A DNA stretch of 64,000 bases, taken from assembly GCF_001421415.1 (NCBI RefSeq), contig NZ_LMKH01000035.1, positions 57,652 through 121,651 of the forward strand, written 5' to 3'. Shown here one piece after another: positions 17,504 to 26,929 of this stretch (the first letter of the stretch is position 1; every line of letters begins with the position of its first letter). The DNA is from Sphingomonas sp. Leaf208. GTDB taxonomy: Bacteria; Pseudomonadota; Alphaproteobacteria; Sphingomonadales; Sphingomonadaceae. A program made the position numbers and the translations under genes. The notes beneath the pieces were generated by a model that saw only the letters and a list, made by a program, of their open reading frames with translations, was not told the origin of the DNA and made no database searches.

Positions 17504-19429
17504 ATGTCCTCCCCCAATTCCCCCGACCGGTTCAACGAAGACAAGTCCACATTCGCCGTCCGCGGCGGCGGTGAAGCGCCAGACCTCGCGGCCGGCGTGG
17601 CGGCTATACGCAACGTGCTCGACACGCTGCCGATCCGCCCCGGCGTCTACCGCATGCAGGACGCGCGGGGCGACGTGCTCTACGTCGGCAAGGCGCGCGC
17701 GCTGCGGAACCGCGTCGCCAACTACGTCCAGGTCGAGCGGCTGACGAAGCGCCTCCAGCGGATGGTGTCGCAGACCCGGTCGATGACGATCGTCACGACC
17801 AACAACGAGGCCGAGGCGCTGCTGCTCGAATCGCAGCTCATCAAGCGATATCGCCCTGCCTACAACGTGCTGCTGCGCGACGATAAGAGCTTCCCGTTCA
17901 TCCTCCTGCGCGACGACCACGCCTTCCCGCGGGTCCAGAAGCACCGCGGTGCGCGCCGCGCGAAGGGCAATTACTATGGCCCGTTCGCCAGCGCCGGGTC
18001 GGTCAACAACACGCTCAATGCGCTCCAGAAGCTGTTCCTCCTGCGCAGCTGCACCGACAGCTTCTTCAAGACCCGCGACCGGCCATGCCTGTTGTATCAG
18101 ATCAAGCGCTGCTCGGCGCCGTGCGTCGGGCGGATCGACGAGGCAGCGTACCGGGAACTGACCGAGGATGCGAAGGCGTTCCTCGGCGGCAAGTCGACCG
18201 GCGTGCAGGCGAAGCTCGGCGCGCAGATGCAGGCCGCCGCCGAGAACATGGACTTCGAGCTCGCGGCGCTGCTCCGCGACCGTCTCCGCGCGCTCACCTT
18301 CATCCAGGGCACGCAGGCGATCAACGCGGAGGGCGTCGGCGACGCGGACATCTTCGCGATGGCGTGCAAGGACGGACTGATCGGCATCCAGGCGTTCTTC
18401 ATCCGCGGCGGTCAGAACTGGGGCCATCGCAGCTTCTTCCCGCAACACACCAACGACGTCCCCGAGGACGAGGTGCTGACCAGCTTCCTCGGCCAGTTCT
18501 ACGAAGAAGTCCCGCCCCCCAAGCAGATCCTGCTCGACCGCGAACTGACGGAAGGTGCACTACTAGCCGAAGCACTAGGCGAACGCGCCGGCTACAAGAT
18601 CGCGTTGCAGGTTCCGCAGCGCGGCGATCGGCGTCGTCTGATGGACCAGGCGAAGCGCAACGCGATCGAGGCGATCGAACGGCGCCAGGCCGAATCGACC
18701 ACGCAGGCCAAGCTGCTGCGCGAAGTCGCCGACCTGTTCGACCTCGCCGAGCCGCCCGAGCGCATCGAGATCTACGACAACAGCCACATCCAGGGGACCG
18801 CCGCGACCGGCGCGATGGTCGTCGCGGGGCCGGAGGGCTTTCGGAAAGGCCAGTATCGGAAGTTCAATATCAAGAACAAGGATACCGCCCCGGGAGACGA
18901 TTTCGCGATGATGCGCGAGGTCTTCACCCGCCGCTTCTCACGCGCGCAGGCCGAGGATCCCGATCGCGATTCGGGCGACTGGCCGGACCTCGTGCTGATC
19001 GACGGCGGCAAGGGACAGCTCAACACGGTGAAGGCCGCGCTCGAGGAGATCGGTGTCGAGGACGTGTGCCTGGTCGGGATCGCCAAGGGGCCGGAACACG
19101 GCCGCGATGGTCGCGAGGTGTTCCACATGCTCGACGGCCGCGAGTTCCAGCTCCCGGTCAACGCCCCGGTGCTGTTCTACCTCCAGCGGCTGCGCGACGA
19201 GGTCCATCGGTTCGCTATCGGCGTCCACCGCGACAAGCGCAGCAAGGCGATCGGCGCCAGCCCGCTCGACGAAGTCCCCGGCATCGGCCCCGCGCGCAAG
19301 AAGGCGCTGCTGATGCACTTCGGCACCGGCCGCGCGGTGCGCAACGCGAGCTTGCAGGATCTGCAACAGGCACCCGGCGTGTCGGCGGGCGTCGCGCAAC
19401 AGGTCTACGACTTCTATCATTCACGGTAG
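17504..19429 (+). CDS. uvrC: UvrABC excinuclease subunit C
   Basis: 641 residues. After a ~45-residue extension comes the GIY-YIG nuclease domain (PGVYRM..DVLYVGKARALRNRVANY), then a Cys cluster (CLLYQIKRCSAPCVG), the UVR domain (~residues 230-265), the RNase H-like endonuclease domain (IEIYDNSHIQG, DLVLIDGGKGQL), and a C-terminal helix-hairpin-helix (EVPGIGPARKKALL). UvrC makes both incisions in nucleotide excision repair after UvrAB loading. Confidence 0.97.
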   Translation: MSSPNSPDRFNEDKSTFAVRGGGEAPDLAAGVAAIRNVLDTLPIRPGVYRMQDARGDVLYVGKARALRNRVANYVQVERLTKRLQRMVSQTRSMTIVTTNNEAEALLLESQLIKRYRPAYNVLLRDDKSFPFILLRDDHAFPRVQKHRGARRAKGNYYGPFASAGSVNNTLNALQKLFLLRSCTDSFFKTRDRPCLLYQIKRCSAPCVGRIDEAAYRELTEDAKAFLGGKSTGVQAKLGAQMQAAAENMDFELAALLRDRLRALTFIQGTQAINAEGVGDADIFAMACKDGLIGIQAFFIRGGQNWGHRSFFPQHTNDVPEDEVLTSFLGQFYEEVPPPKQILLDRELTEGALLAEALGERAGYKIALQVPQRGDRRRLMDQAKRNAIEAIERRQAESTTQAKLLREVADLFDLAEPPERIEIYDNSHIQGTAATGAMVVAGPEGFRKGQYRKFNIKNKDTAPGDDFAMMREVFTRRFSRAQAEDPDRDSGDWPDLVLIDGGKGQLNTVKAALEEIGVEDVCLVGIAKGPEHGRDGREVFHMLDGREFQLPVNAPVLFYLQRLRDEVHRFAIGVHRDKRSKAIGASPLDEVPGIGPARKKALLMHFGTGRAVRNASLQDLQQAPGVSAGVAQQVYDFYHSR

Positions 19430-19520
19430 CCGCATGGACTTGGCCGCCAATCGAGAACGCACAGATCGTCATGCGGGCCTGAAGATGATGACGTCCCGGA
19501 TCGGGAAAAATTTATAACCC

Positions 19521-19535
19521 AAATCAAGTTGATTT
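19521..19535. promoter_or_regulatory. AT-rich dyad upstream of the deacetylase-like gene
   Basis: AAATCAA-G-TTGATTT is a perfect 7+7 dyad inside an unusually AT-rich ~75-bp stretch (19506-19584) that ends at the GTG start of the next gene. It probably holds the promoter and an operator. Confidence 0.4.
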
Positions 19536-19584
19536 GTATAAAATCACAACGCCATTTTCACTACTGATTGTTACATACTAATCC

Positions 19585-20562
19585 GTGACTACGCCTGTTT
19601 TCCTGACCATCGATACCGAGTTCGCGTGGCGCCACCATGCTGCCGGTCTGGATTGCGACGCGATCTATGCGCGGTCGCTGGAACCGGCCGGGGTAGGGCT
19701 GGGCTATCAACTGGCCGAGCTGGCCCGGCACAATCTGAAGGCGTGTTTCTTCGTCGACCCGATGCCCGCGATCACGTTCGGACCGGCGCCGATCCGTCGG
19801 ATGATCGATACGATCCTGGACGCCGGCCAAGAGGTCCAGCTCCACCTCCACCCCAACTGGACTAGCGCGCGACCGGGCGATCGCGGCGTCGCGCACGACC
19901 GGTTCCAGCTCTACACGTACAGCCTCGCCGAACAGACCGACCTGCTCGTTCGCGCCACGGAATTGCTGGTCGAGGCCGGCGCGGCGCACCCGATCGCGTT
20001 TCGCGCAGGGAGCTATGCCGCGAACGACGATACGTTGACCGCGCTCGAAGGCCTGGGCTTCGCCTATGACAGCAGCCACAACGGGTCAGAGGCGCCGCAC
20101 ACCAGCCGCATATCGCTGCCTGCACGCCAGATCGCCCCGGTCCGGCGTTCACACGGCACCGGCATCACCGAAGTCCCGGTAACCGTGATCGAGGACCTGC
20201 GCGGCCGGATCCGCACCTTCCAGCTCTGCGCCTTGTCGGCGGGTGAAAGCTACGACGCGCTCGAACATGCGGCGGTGTCGCACCATGCCGCGGTGACGAT
20301 CGTCAGCCACGGATTCGAACTCGCCAACCGCCGCGGCACGCGCGCCAACGCGGTCCATGTCCGCCGCTTCCAGGCATTGTGCACCATGCTCGCCGAGATG
20401 CGCGACGTGTTGCCGACCACGCATTTCACCGATCGCCCGGCGCTCGAACTCGACCGTGGCGACGTCCCGCTCGGCCCCGACCCGGTACGCACGCGCTGGC
20501 GACAGGCCGAGCAGCTGTGGTCGAACTGGATCTCGGAACGCCCCCGGTCGCGGCGCACCTGA
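19585..20562 (+). CDS. Polysaccharide deacetylase-like (NodB-fold) protein
   Basis: 325 residues, GTG start at 19585 directly after an AT-rich region. The N-terminus reads FLTIDTEFAW (the Asp of the first NodB motif), then LHLHPNW (metal-binding His pair) and FRAGSYAANDDTLTALEGLGFAYDSS (R-x-G pattern), consistent with a metal-dependent carbohydrate-deacetylase fold. There is no signal peptide, so it is probably cytoplasmic, perhaps linked to glycan or polysaccharide metabolism. The substrate is unknown. Confidence 0.75.
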   Translation: MTTPVFLTIDTEFAWRHHAAGLDCDAIYARSLEPAGVGLGYQLAELARHNLKACFFVDPMPAITFGPAPIRRMIDTILDAGQEVQLHLHPNWTSARPGDRGVAHDRFQLYTYSLAEQTDLLVRATELLVEAGAAHPIAFRAGSYAANDDTLTALEGLGFAYDSSHNGSEAPHTSRISLPARQIAPVRRSHGTGITEVPVTVIEDLRGRIRTFQLCALSAGESYDALEHAAVSHHAAVTIVSHGFELANRRGTRANAVHVRRFQALCTMLAEMRDVLPTTHFTDRPALELDRGDVPLGPDPVRTRWRQAEQLWSNWISERPRSRRT

Positions 20563-20681
20563 CACGCGTCGGTCGTGGCACAGAGGGTTCGGTGCGACTT
20601 ACGAACGGTCGGCGTGACGGCAAAGCCGATCTGCGGCTAAATCTCTCCTCTCCTTCGAGCCAGAGCGGTACAGGGTAACCC

Positions 20682-21413
20682 ATGCACCTCCGCGCCTCCG
20701 CCATCGTCGTCGCCGTTCGCCAGCATGGCGAGCATGGCGCGATCGTGCGCGCGCTGACCCGGAACGACGGCGTCCAGCCCGGTTACGTCCGCGGCGGGCG
20801 GTCGCGCGCCATGCGGCCGGTGTTGCTCCAGGCGAACGTCATCCAGGGCGAGTGGCGCGCGCGGACCGGCGAGCAACTCGCCTCGCTGACCGCGGAGTTG
20901 ATCCACAGCCGCGCGACGCTGCACGGCGAACCGCTTGCCGCCGGTGCGCTCGAATGGGCGACTGCGCTGGCCGCCGCAGCTCTCCCCGAAGCACAGCCCT
21001 ATCCGCAGATCCACGACGCGCTCGACGGCGTGCTGGGTGCGATCGAGAGCGCGCCATCCGCTCGCGGTTGGGCGGCGGCGCTGGTCCGGTACGAATTACT
21101 GGTGTTGGCGGAACTGGGGTTCGGTCTCGATCTCGACCGCTGCGTCGCGAGCGGAATCGAAGAGGATCTCGGCTTTGTCAGCCCCAAGAGCGGCGCAGCC
21201 GTCTCGCGCGGGGCGGCGTTCGGGTATGAAGGCAAGCTCCTGCGATTACCCGACTTCCTGCTGGCAGGCGGTGAAGCGGCATGGCCGGACATATTCGACG
21301 GCCTGCGGTTGACCGGCCATTTCCTCGCTCGTGACATCCTCGTCGACCGTCGCGCCGACCCGTTGGCGGCGCGCGACCGGCTGGTCGATCGCCTCAAAAG
21401 GGCGGTTGCGTGA
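20682..21413 (+). CDS. recO: DNA repair protein RecO
   Basis: 243 residues. The N-terminal OB-fold begins [21 protein letters not shown] and is followed by the RecO-type [18 protein letters not shown] segment. The C-terminal region has the [19 protein letters not shown] helix typical of the family, with one Cys remaining of the zinc site seen in some homologs. It works with RecF/RecR in gap repair, helping RecA displace SSB. Confidence 0.9.
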   Translation: MHLRASAIVVAVRQHGEHGAIVRALTRNDGVQPGYVRGGRSRAMRPVLLQANVIQGEWRARTGEQLASLTAELIHSRATLHGEPLAAGALEWATALAAAALPEAQPYPQIHDALDGVLGAIESAPSARGWAAALVRYELLVLAELGFGLDLDRCVASGIEEDLGFVSPKSGAAVSRGAAFGYEGKLLRLPDFLLAGGEAAWPDIFDGLRLTGHFLARDILVDRRADPLAARDRLVDRLKRAVA

Positions 21414-21454
21414 GCGCGCACCGCCCGGCAAGGGGCCGCGCAGGAGAAACGCAC

Positions 21455-22501
21455 ATGCCCTTGATCGCGATACTGGCCGGCGACGGCATCGGACCCGAAG
21501 TCACGGCGGAGGCCCGTCGCGTGCTCGATACGCTCGGCCTCGACCTGACCTATGAGGAAGGCCTCGTCGGCGGTGCCGCGTACAAGGCGGTCGGCCATCC
21601 GCTGCCGCCCGAGACGCTCGAGCTCGCCCGCCGTGCCGATGCGATCCTGTTCGGTGCGGTCGGCGATCCCGACTGCGATGCGCTCGAACGCCAGTTCCGC
21701 CCCGAGCAAGCCATTCTCGGCCTGCGCAAGGACCTCGGCCTGTTCGCCAACCTGCGTCCCGCCAAGCTGTTTGCCGGCCTCGAGGACGCGTCCGCGCTCC
21801 GCCCCGAGATCGCCCGCTCGATCGACATGGTGATCGTCCGCGAGCTCACCGGCGACGTGTATTTCGGCGCGAAGGGCATCCGCACCACCGCCGACGGCCT
21901 GCGCGAAGGGCATGACGAGATGCGCTACGACGAGACCGAGATCGCGCGCATCGCGCGCGTCGGCTTCGAGACCGCGCGTACCCGGAAGGGCAAGCTGCTC
22001 TCGGTCGACAAGGCGAACGTGCTGGAGACCTCGCAGCTCTGGCGAGACGTCGTGATCGAGGTCTCGGCCGAGTATCCCGATGTCGCGCTCAGCCATATGT
22101 ACGTCGACAACGCGGCGATGCAGATGGTGCGCAACCCCGGCCAGTTCGACGTGATCGTCACCGGGAATCTGTTCGGCGACATCCTTTCGGACGAGGCATC
22201 GATGTGCGCCGGATCGATCGGCATGCTCCCGTCTGCTGCGCTCAACGGCTCGAACAAGGGGATGTACGAGCCGATCCACGGTAGTGCGCCGGACATTGCC
22301 GGTCAGGGCAAGGCCAATCCGTGTGCGGCGATTTTGTCCGCGGCGATGATGCTGCGCCACTCGCTCGACCTCCCAGAAGCGGCCGATCGGATCGAGGCGG
22401 CCGTCGCTGCCGCGATCCTCGGCGGCGCGCGCACGCCCGATCTCGGCGGCACGCTGTCGACCCGCGACATGGGCGATGCAGTGTTGGCTAATCTCGTTTG
22501 A
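21455..22501 (+). CDS. leuB: 3-isopropylmalate dehydrogenase
   Basis: 348 residues from ATG 21455 (AGGAG 8 nt upstream); the longer in-frame GTG at 21410 overlapping recO is rejected. It shows the isopropylmalate dehydrogenase signature ([24 protein letters not shown]) and the catalytic Tyr/Lys segments ([18 protein letters not shown]). It catalyses NAD-dependent oxidative decarboxylation in leucine synthesis. Confidence 0.97.
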   Translation: MPLIAILAGDGIGPEVTAEARRVLDTLGLDLTYEEGLVGGAAYKAVGHPLPPETLELARRADAILFGAVGDPDCDALERQFRPEQAILGLRKDLGLFANLRPAKLFAGLEDASALRPEIARSIDMVIVRELTGDVYFGAKGIRTTADGLREGHDEMRYDETEIARIARVGFETARTRKGKLLSVDKANVLETSQLWRDVVIEVSAEYPDVALSHMYVDNAAMQMVRNPGQFDVIVTGNLFGDILSDEASMCAGSIGMLPSAALNGSNKGMYEPIHGSAPDIAGQGKANPCAAILSAAMMLRHSLDLPEAADRIEAAVAAAILGGARTPDLGGTLSTRDMGDAVLANLV

Positions 22502-22508
22502 CCGCCCA

Positions 22509-23609
22509 GTGATCGGTGACCTGCTGCAACTCGCGGTCGTCATCCCGACGTTCAACGAGAAGGCCAATGTCGCGACGTTGATCGCCAAGCTCGACCAGGC
22601 ACTGGTCGGGCTGAACTGGGAAGCGATCTTCGTCGACGACGACAGTCCCGACGGCACCGCCGACGCTGCGCGCGAGATCGCCCGGCTCGACAAGCGAGTC
22701 CGCGTGATCCAGCGGATCGGTCGGCGGGGGCTGTCGTCGGCATGCATCGAGGGGATGTGCGCCACCGCCGCGCCGGTCGTCGCGGTGATCGACGGCGATC
22801 TCCAGCATGACGAGACATTGCTGCCGGCGATGCTCGATCTATTGAAGGACGACGATACCGACGTGGTGATCGGTTCGCGTTTCGTCAGCGGCGGCGGCAC
22901 CGGCGAGTGGGACAGCGACCGCGTCGCCAAGTCGGCGCTCGCGACCAAGCTGTCGCGCCGCGTGCTGAAATGCGATCTCAACGATCCGATGAGCGGTTTC
23001 TTCATGATCCGCACCGACATCGTCCGCCGCCTCTCGCCGTCGCTGTCGGCGATCGGCTTCAAGATCCTGCTCGACCTGCTCACCGCCTCGCCGACGCCGC
23101 TGCGCTTCGTCGAGGTGCCGTACACCTTCCGCTGCCGGACCGAGGGCGAGAGCAAGCTCGATCACGTCGTCGCGATGGAATATCTGATCGCGATCTACGA
23201 CCGGATGTTCGGGCGGGTCATTCCCGTGCGGTTCGCGATGTTCTCCGCGATCGGCGTGTTCGGCGTCGGCATCCACATGGCCGTGCTGACCGCGTTGTTC
23301 GTCGGGTTCGGCACGCACTTCCTGGTCGGCGAGATCGTCGCGACGCTTGCCGCGCTCACGTTCAACTTCTTCCTCAACAACGCGCTGACCTATCGCGATC
23401 GGCGTCTCAAGGGGTGGCGGCAATTGGTCGACGGCTGGGTATCGTTCGCGGTGATCTGCTCGGTCGGCGCGGTCGCTAATGTCGGCATCGCCGCGTTCTT
23501 GTACGAGATGAGGGACGGGGCATGGGCGGCCTCGGCGCTGATCGGCGTGCTGGTCGGCGCGGTCTGGAACTACGCGCTATCCTCGAAATTCACCTGGGGG
23601 CGGTACTAG
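22509..23609 (+). CDS. GT2 glycosyltransferase fused to a GtrA-like membrane domain
   Basis: About 366 residues from GTG 22509 (an ATG at 22476 inside leuB is possible). Residues ~1-215 are a polyprenol-phosphate mannosyltransferase-like GT2 domain: VVIPTFNEKANV, FVDDDSPDGTADAA, IDGDLQHDET, DPMSGFFMIR. Residues ~240-366 are four membrane helices of the GtrA/DPMS family. It probably transfers a sugar to a polyprenyl phosphate for cell-surface glycan modification. The two-domain layout is known in bacteria. Confidence 0.9.
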   Translation: MIGDLLQLAVVIPTFNEKANVATLIAKLDQALVGLNWEAIFVDDDSPDGTADAAREIARLDKRVRVIQRIGRRGLSSACIEGMCATAAPVVAVIDGDLQHDETLLPAMLDLLKDDDTDVVIGSRFVSGGGTGEWDSDRVAKSALATKLSRRVLKCDLNDPMSGFFMIRTDIVRRLSPSLSAIGFKILLDLLTASPTPLRFVEVPYTFRCRTEGESKLDHVVAMEYLIAIYDRMFGRVIPVRFAMFSAIGVFGVGIHMAVLTALFVGFGTHFLVGEIVATLAALTFNFFLNNALTYRDRRLKGWRQLVDGWVSFAVICSVGAVANVGIAAFLYEMRDGAWAASALIGVLVGAVWNYALSSKFTWGRY

Positions 23610-23620
23610 GCGGAACCTGC

Positions 23621-23730
23621 TCCCCTCCCTGAAAGGGAGGGGCTGGGGGTGGGTAGGCCAGCTTGTGTCGCGACCGTTCCACGATCCGGAACCCGACCCA
23701 CCCCCAACCCCTCCCTTCCAGGGAGGGGAG
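23621..23730. repeat. Inverted repeat (family R1)
   Basis: Same two-arm element as 6371-6480, between the glycosyltransferase stop and metZ. Confidence 0.85.
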
Positions 23731-23817
23731 AATGACGCCCCCCGTAACAGGGGCACACGCCCGCAAGGCTTGTCCCCGGGCTTGTCATCGCGGCTCCCCC
23801 CCGGCAAAGCGGCGCGC

Positions 23818-25023
23818 ATGAAGCGCAAGACCGGCCAGGATCGTTCGATCACTCAGCATTGGCGTCCCGCGACGCGCGCCATCCGCGGCGGCACCGCCCG
23901 CAGCGAATATGGCGAGACGTCGGAGGCGTTGTTCCTTACCTCGGGCTATTGCTACGACAAAGCAGGCGACGCCGCGGCGCGCTTTGCCGGCGAGCAGGAG
24001 GGGATGACCTATTCCCGCCTGCAGAACCCGACTGTCCAGATGCTGGAGGAGCGCATCGCGCTGCTGGAGGGCGCCGAGGCGTGCCGGACGATGGCGACCG
24101 GCATGGCGGCGATGACTGCGGCGCTGCTGTGCCAGCTCCAGACCGGCGACCATCTCGTCGGCGGCCGTGCGGCGTTTGGTTCGTGCCGCTGGCTCACGGA
24201 CACGCTGCTGCCGAAGTTCGGGATTGCCACGACGATCGTCGATGCGCGTGACCCGCAGGCGTTCCTCGACGCGGTGCGCCCCGAGACGAAAGTGTTCTTC
24301 TTCGAGACGCCCGCCAACCCCACGATGGACATCGCCGACCTCAAGGCGATCTGCGACATCGCGCGCGAGCGCGGGATCACGACCGTGGTCGACAACGCGT
24401 TCGCGACGCCGGCGCTCCAGCGGCCGATGGAGTTCGGCGCGGACGTCACCGCTTATAGCGCGACCAAGATGATGGACGGGCAGGGCCGTGTGCTCGCCGG
24501 CGCGGTCTGCGGAACCGAGGATTTCATCACCAACACGCTGCTGCCGTTCACGCGCAACACCGGGCCGACGCTGTCGCCATTCAACGCGTGGGTGGTGCTC
24601 AAGGGCCTCGAGACGCTCGACCTGCGTATCCACCGCCAGTCCGAGAACGCGATGAAGGTCGGTGAATTCCTCGAAGGCCGCGTGCCCCGCGTGCTGCACC
24701 CCTTCCTGCCGAGCCATCCGCAGCACGAACTGGCCAAGCGCCAGATGGACGCATGCGGGCCGATCTTCGCGTTCGAGGTCGAGGGGCGCGAACAGGCGCA
24801 CGCGTTGCTCGACGCGCTGGAGCTGGTCGATATCTCGAACAACATCGGCGACTCGCGCTCGCTGATGACGCATCCGGCCTCGACCACGCACGCGAGCGTC
24901 TCGCCCGACAAGCAGATCGAGATGGGCGTGACCGAGGGGTTGTTGCGGATCAACGTCGGGCTCGAAGATGCGCAGGACGTGATCGACGACCTCGACCAGG
25001 CTTTGACGCGGGCCCGTCTATGA
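23818..25023 (+). CDS. metZ: O-succinylhomoserine sulfhydrylase
   Basis: 401 residues from ATG 23818; an upstream ATG at 23665 reads through the repeat and is rejected. Cys/Met metabolism PLP enzyme with the Schiff-base lysine in AYSATKMMDGQGR and the FFETPANPTMDIADL substrate region. MetZ-type enzymes make homocysteine directly from O-succinylhomoserine and sulfide. Its stop overlaps the apaG start (ATGA). A cystathionine lyase/synthase relative is possible but the length and motifs favour MetZ. Confidence 0.9.
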   Translation: MKRKTGQDRSITQHWRPATRAIRGGTARSEYGETSEALFLTSGYCYDKAGDAAARFAGEQEGMTYSRLQNPTVQMLEERIALLEGAEACRTMATGMAAMTAALLCQLQTGDHLVGGRAAFGSCRWLTDTLLPKFGIATTIVDARDPQAFLDAVRPETKVFFFETPANPTMDIADLKAICDIARERGITTVVDNAFATPALQRPMEFGADVTAYSATKMMDGQGRVLAGAVCGTEDFITNTLLPFTRNTGPTLSPFNAWVVLKGLETLDLRIHRQSENAMKVGEFLEGRVPRVLHPFLPSHPQHELAKRQMDACGPIFAFEVEGREQAHALLDALELVDISNNIGDSRSLMTHPASTTHASVSPDKQIEMGVTEGLLRINVGLEDAQDVIDDLDQALTRARL

Positions 25024-25418
25024 AGGCGCTGTTCCCCAACGCGGCGACGACCGATGGGGTGACGGTGCGCGTGTCGGTCAGCTATTTGCCCGAACAGTCC
25101 GAGCCCGAGCGTGGCCGCTGGTTCTGGGCCTATCATATCCGCCTCGAGAACGAGGGCACCGAGACCGTCCAGTTGCTCACCCGCCACTGGGTGATCACCG
25201 ACGGCCGCGGCGCGCGCCATTCGGTCGAGGGCGAGGGTGTGGTCGGCGAACAGCCGGTGATCGAACCGGGCGCCAGCTTCGACTACGTCTCCGGATGCCC
25301 GCTCGCGACTCCGTCGGGCGCGATGCAGGGGAGCTACCAGATGGTCCGCGAAGACGGCGCCGTGTTCGCGGTCGAGATCCCCCGCTTCTCGCTGTTCGCC
25401 CCCGCGGTGCTGAATTGA
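25020..25418 (+). CDS. apaG: ApaG/CorD protein
   Basis: 132 residues, fibronectin-III-like single domain. It has the family pattern YHIRLENEGTETVQLLTRHWVITD, the EGEGVVGEQPVIEPG loop and YVSGCPLATPSGAMQGSY. The structure is known, the role less so (linked to Mg2+/Co2+ and diadenosine tetraphosphate phenotypes in enterics). Start overlaps the metZ stop by 4 bp, stop overlaps the next TTG start. Confidence 0.95.
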   Translation: MKALFPNAATTDGVTVRVSVSYLPEQSEPERGRWFWAYHIRLENEGTETVQLLTRHWVITDGRGARHSVEGEGVVGEQPVIEPGASFDYVSGCPLATPSGAMQGSYQMVREDGAVFAVEIPRFSLFAPAVLN

Positions 25419-26197
25419 AGCGCACGCATCTCCCGCTTAACGGCCTGCGCGTGCTCGATGCGGCCGCGCGGCATCTGTCGTTCACGCGCGCTGCGGACGA
25501 GCTGGCGGTGACGCCGGCGGCGGTCGGTCAGCAGATCCGCGCGCTGGAGGATACGCTCGGTGTCGTGCTGTTCCGCCGCACCACGCGCGGGCTCGAACTG
25601 ACGCCTGAGGCGGAAGCGGGTCTAGGCGCGCTCCGCGGCGGCTTCCTCCAGTTCGAGGAAGCTGTGCGGGCGATGCAGGCCGGGCAGTCCTCCAAATCGC
25701 TCACGATCGCCGCGCCGCGCGACCTGACCGAGAAGTGGCTGATGCCGCGGCTTGCCCAGATCGCCGAGGCGGATCCCGAATTGCGCTTCGTGCTGATCAC
25801 CGCCGACGAGAATGTCGACTTCACCGAAGCCAATCTCGATCTCGCGATCCGCTGGGGCGATGGTCCTGGCGAGCATGAGGGCGAGGCGCTCGAGTCGGAG
25901 GGCATGGTGACCATCGGCAAGCCCGGTAGCGACAGCGAAGCCGCGATCGCATGGTTGGGTGAGGACGGCGTCGCGCTGGTCCGCGTCACCGATGCCGGGC
26001 TCGCAATCGACGCGGCTGCGGCTGGGCTTGGTCGGGCGACGGTGCCCGAACTGCTTGCCCGTCGCGATCTTGCGCAGGATCGCGTCCGGCTGATCGGTGA
26101 GTCGCAGCCTTCAAAGGGGGGGTACTGGCTCGTCGCCCCGCTCCCGCAGTGGCGCCAGAAGAAGGTCCGCGCGCTCGTGGATGCCCTGACCACGTGA
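25415..26197 (+). CDS. LysR-family transcriptional regulator (GcvA-like)
   Basis: 260 residues if started at TTG 25415, which overlaps the apaG stop (TTGA); no ATG precedes the DNA-binding domain. The N-terminal winged HTH (LRVLDAAARHLSFTRAADELAVTPAAVGQQIRALE, opening as in GcvA) is followed by a substrate-binding domain that is short (~170 residues, versus ~200), so the second half may be reduced. Regulated genes unknown. Embedded in an operon, unlike most LysR genes, which are divergent from their targets. Confidence 0.85.
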   Translation: MKRTHLPLNGLRVLDAAARHLSFTRAADELAVTPAAVGQQIRALEDTLGVVLFRRTTRGLELTPEAEAGLGALRGGFLQFEEAVRAMQAGQSSKSLTIAAPRDLTEKWLMPRLAQIAEADPELRFVLITADENVDFTEANLDLAIRWGDGPGEHEGEALESEGMVTIGKPGSDSEAAIAWLGEDGVALVRVTDAGLAIDAAAAGLGRATVPELLARRDLAQDRVRLIGESQPSKGGYWLVAPLPQWRQKKVRALVDALTT

Positions 26198-26766
26198 GGC
26201 AACCCGGGCGCAGACCACGGCGCGCTGGCGTATCGCCGGTGCTGAAGACGCGACGACTGCGGTTGCGGCCGCTAGTCGAAGGTGATGCGACCGCGCTGCA
26301 CCCGATGCTCGCCGATGCAGAGCTGATGGCCTATTCCGCCGATGGCCCCTTGGGCTCCGTCGACGACGTCCGCACCTACCTCGCCGAGGAAGCCGCACCG
26401 GGCAACCAGCGCACCTGGGCGATCACCCGCACCGGCGACGACCGCGCGATCGGCTGGGTCTCTGGGAGCGAGGCCGACGGGGCAGGGGTGACGGAGATCG
26501 GTTTCATCCTCGCGCGCGAAGCGTGGGGGCGAGGGATCGCGCGTGAGGCTGTGTCGGCGGTGATCGATCGGTTGTTTGCGGAAGGCCGGAGCCGGGTGTT
26601 CGCCGATGCGGATACCGAGAACACCGCGTCGATCACGTTGCTGGAACGTCTCGGTTTCCGCCGCGAGCGGCTGTTGCGCGACGAGTGGGAAACGCATCTG
26701 GGGTTGCGCGACAGCCTGATCTACGGGCTCTGCGCGGATAGCTGGCAGGCGGTTGGGCGGGCCTGA
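26194..26766 (+). CDS. GNAT N-acetyltransferase (RimJ/RimL type)
   Basis: 190 residues from GTG 26194, which overlaps the LysR stop (GTGA); a second GTG at 26239 would give 175 residues and place the conserved LKTRRLRLRPL motif right at the N-terminus. The acetyl-CoA binding segment is EAWGRGIAREAVSAVIDRLF and the NTASITLLERLGFRRE motif is characteristic of the ribosomal-protein acetyltransferase group. Substrate unknown. Confidence 0.85.
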   Translation: MRQPGRRPRRAGVSPVLKTRRLRLRPLVEGDATALHPMLADAELMAYSADGPLGSVDDVRTYLAEEAAPGNQRTWAITRTGDDRAIGWVSGSEADGAGVTEIGFILAREAWGRGIAREAVSAVIDRLFAEGRSRVFADADTENTASITLLERLGFRRERLLRDEWETHLGLRDSLIYGLCADSWQAVGRA

Positions 26767-26794
26767 TCCGGGTACTGATCGTATCGCTACATGC

Positions 26795-26901
26795 ACCACC
26801 CCGGCAAAGGCCGGGGCCCAGTTGGAAAGGCAGTCATAACGGCGCTCGGCCCTCAGTTAGCTACGTCCCCCGACTGGGCCCCGGCCTCCGCCGGGGTGGT
26901 G
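26795..26901. repeat. Inverted repeat (family R2)
   Basis: Arms of the form ACCACCCCGGCAAAGGCCGG..CCCAGTTGG and reverse complement, ~40-nt spacer, between two convergent genes. Other copies: 30034-30142, 43397-43502, 52438-52543. Confidence 0.85.
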
Positions 26902-26929
26902 GCAAAGCGTAGGGTATCTCTTTGATAGC

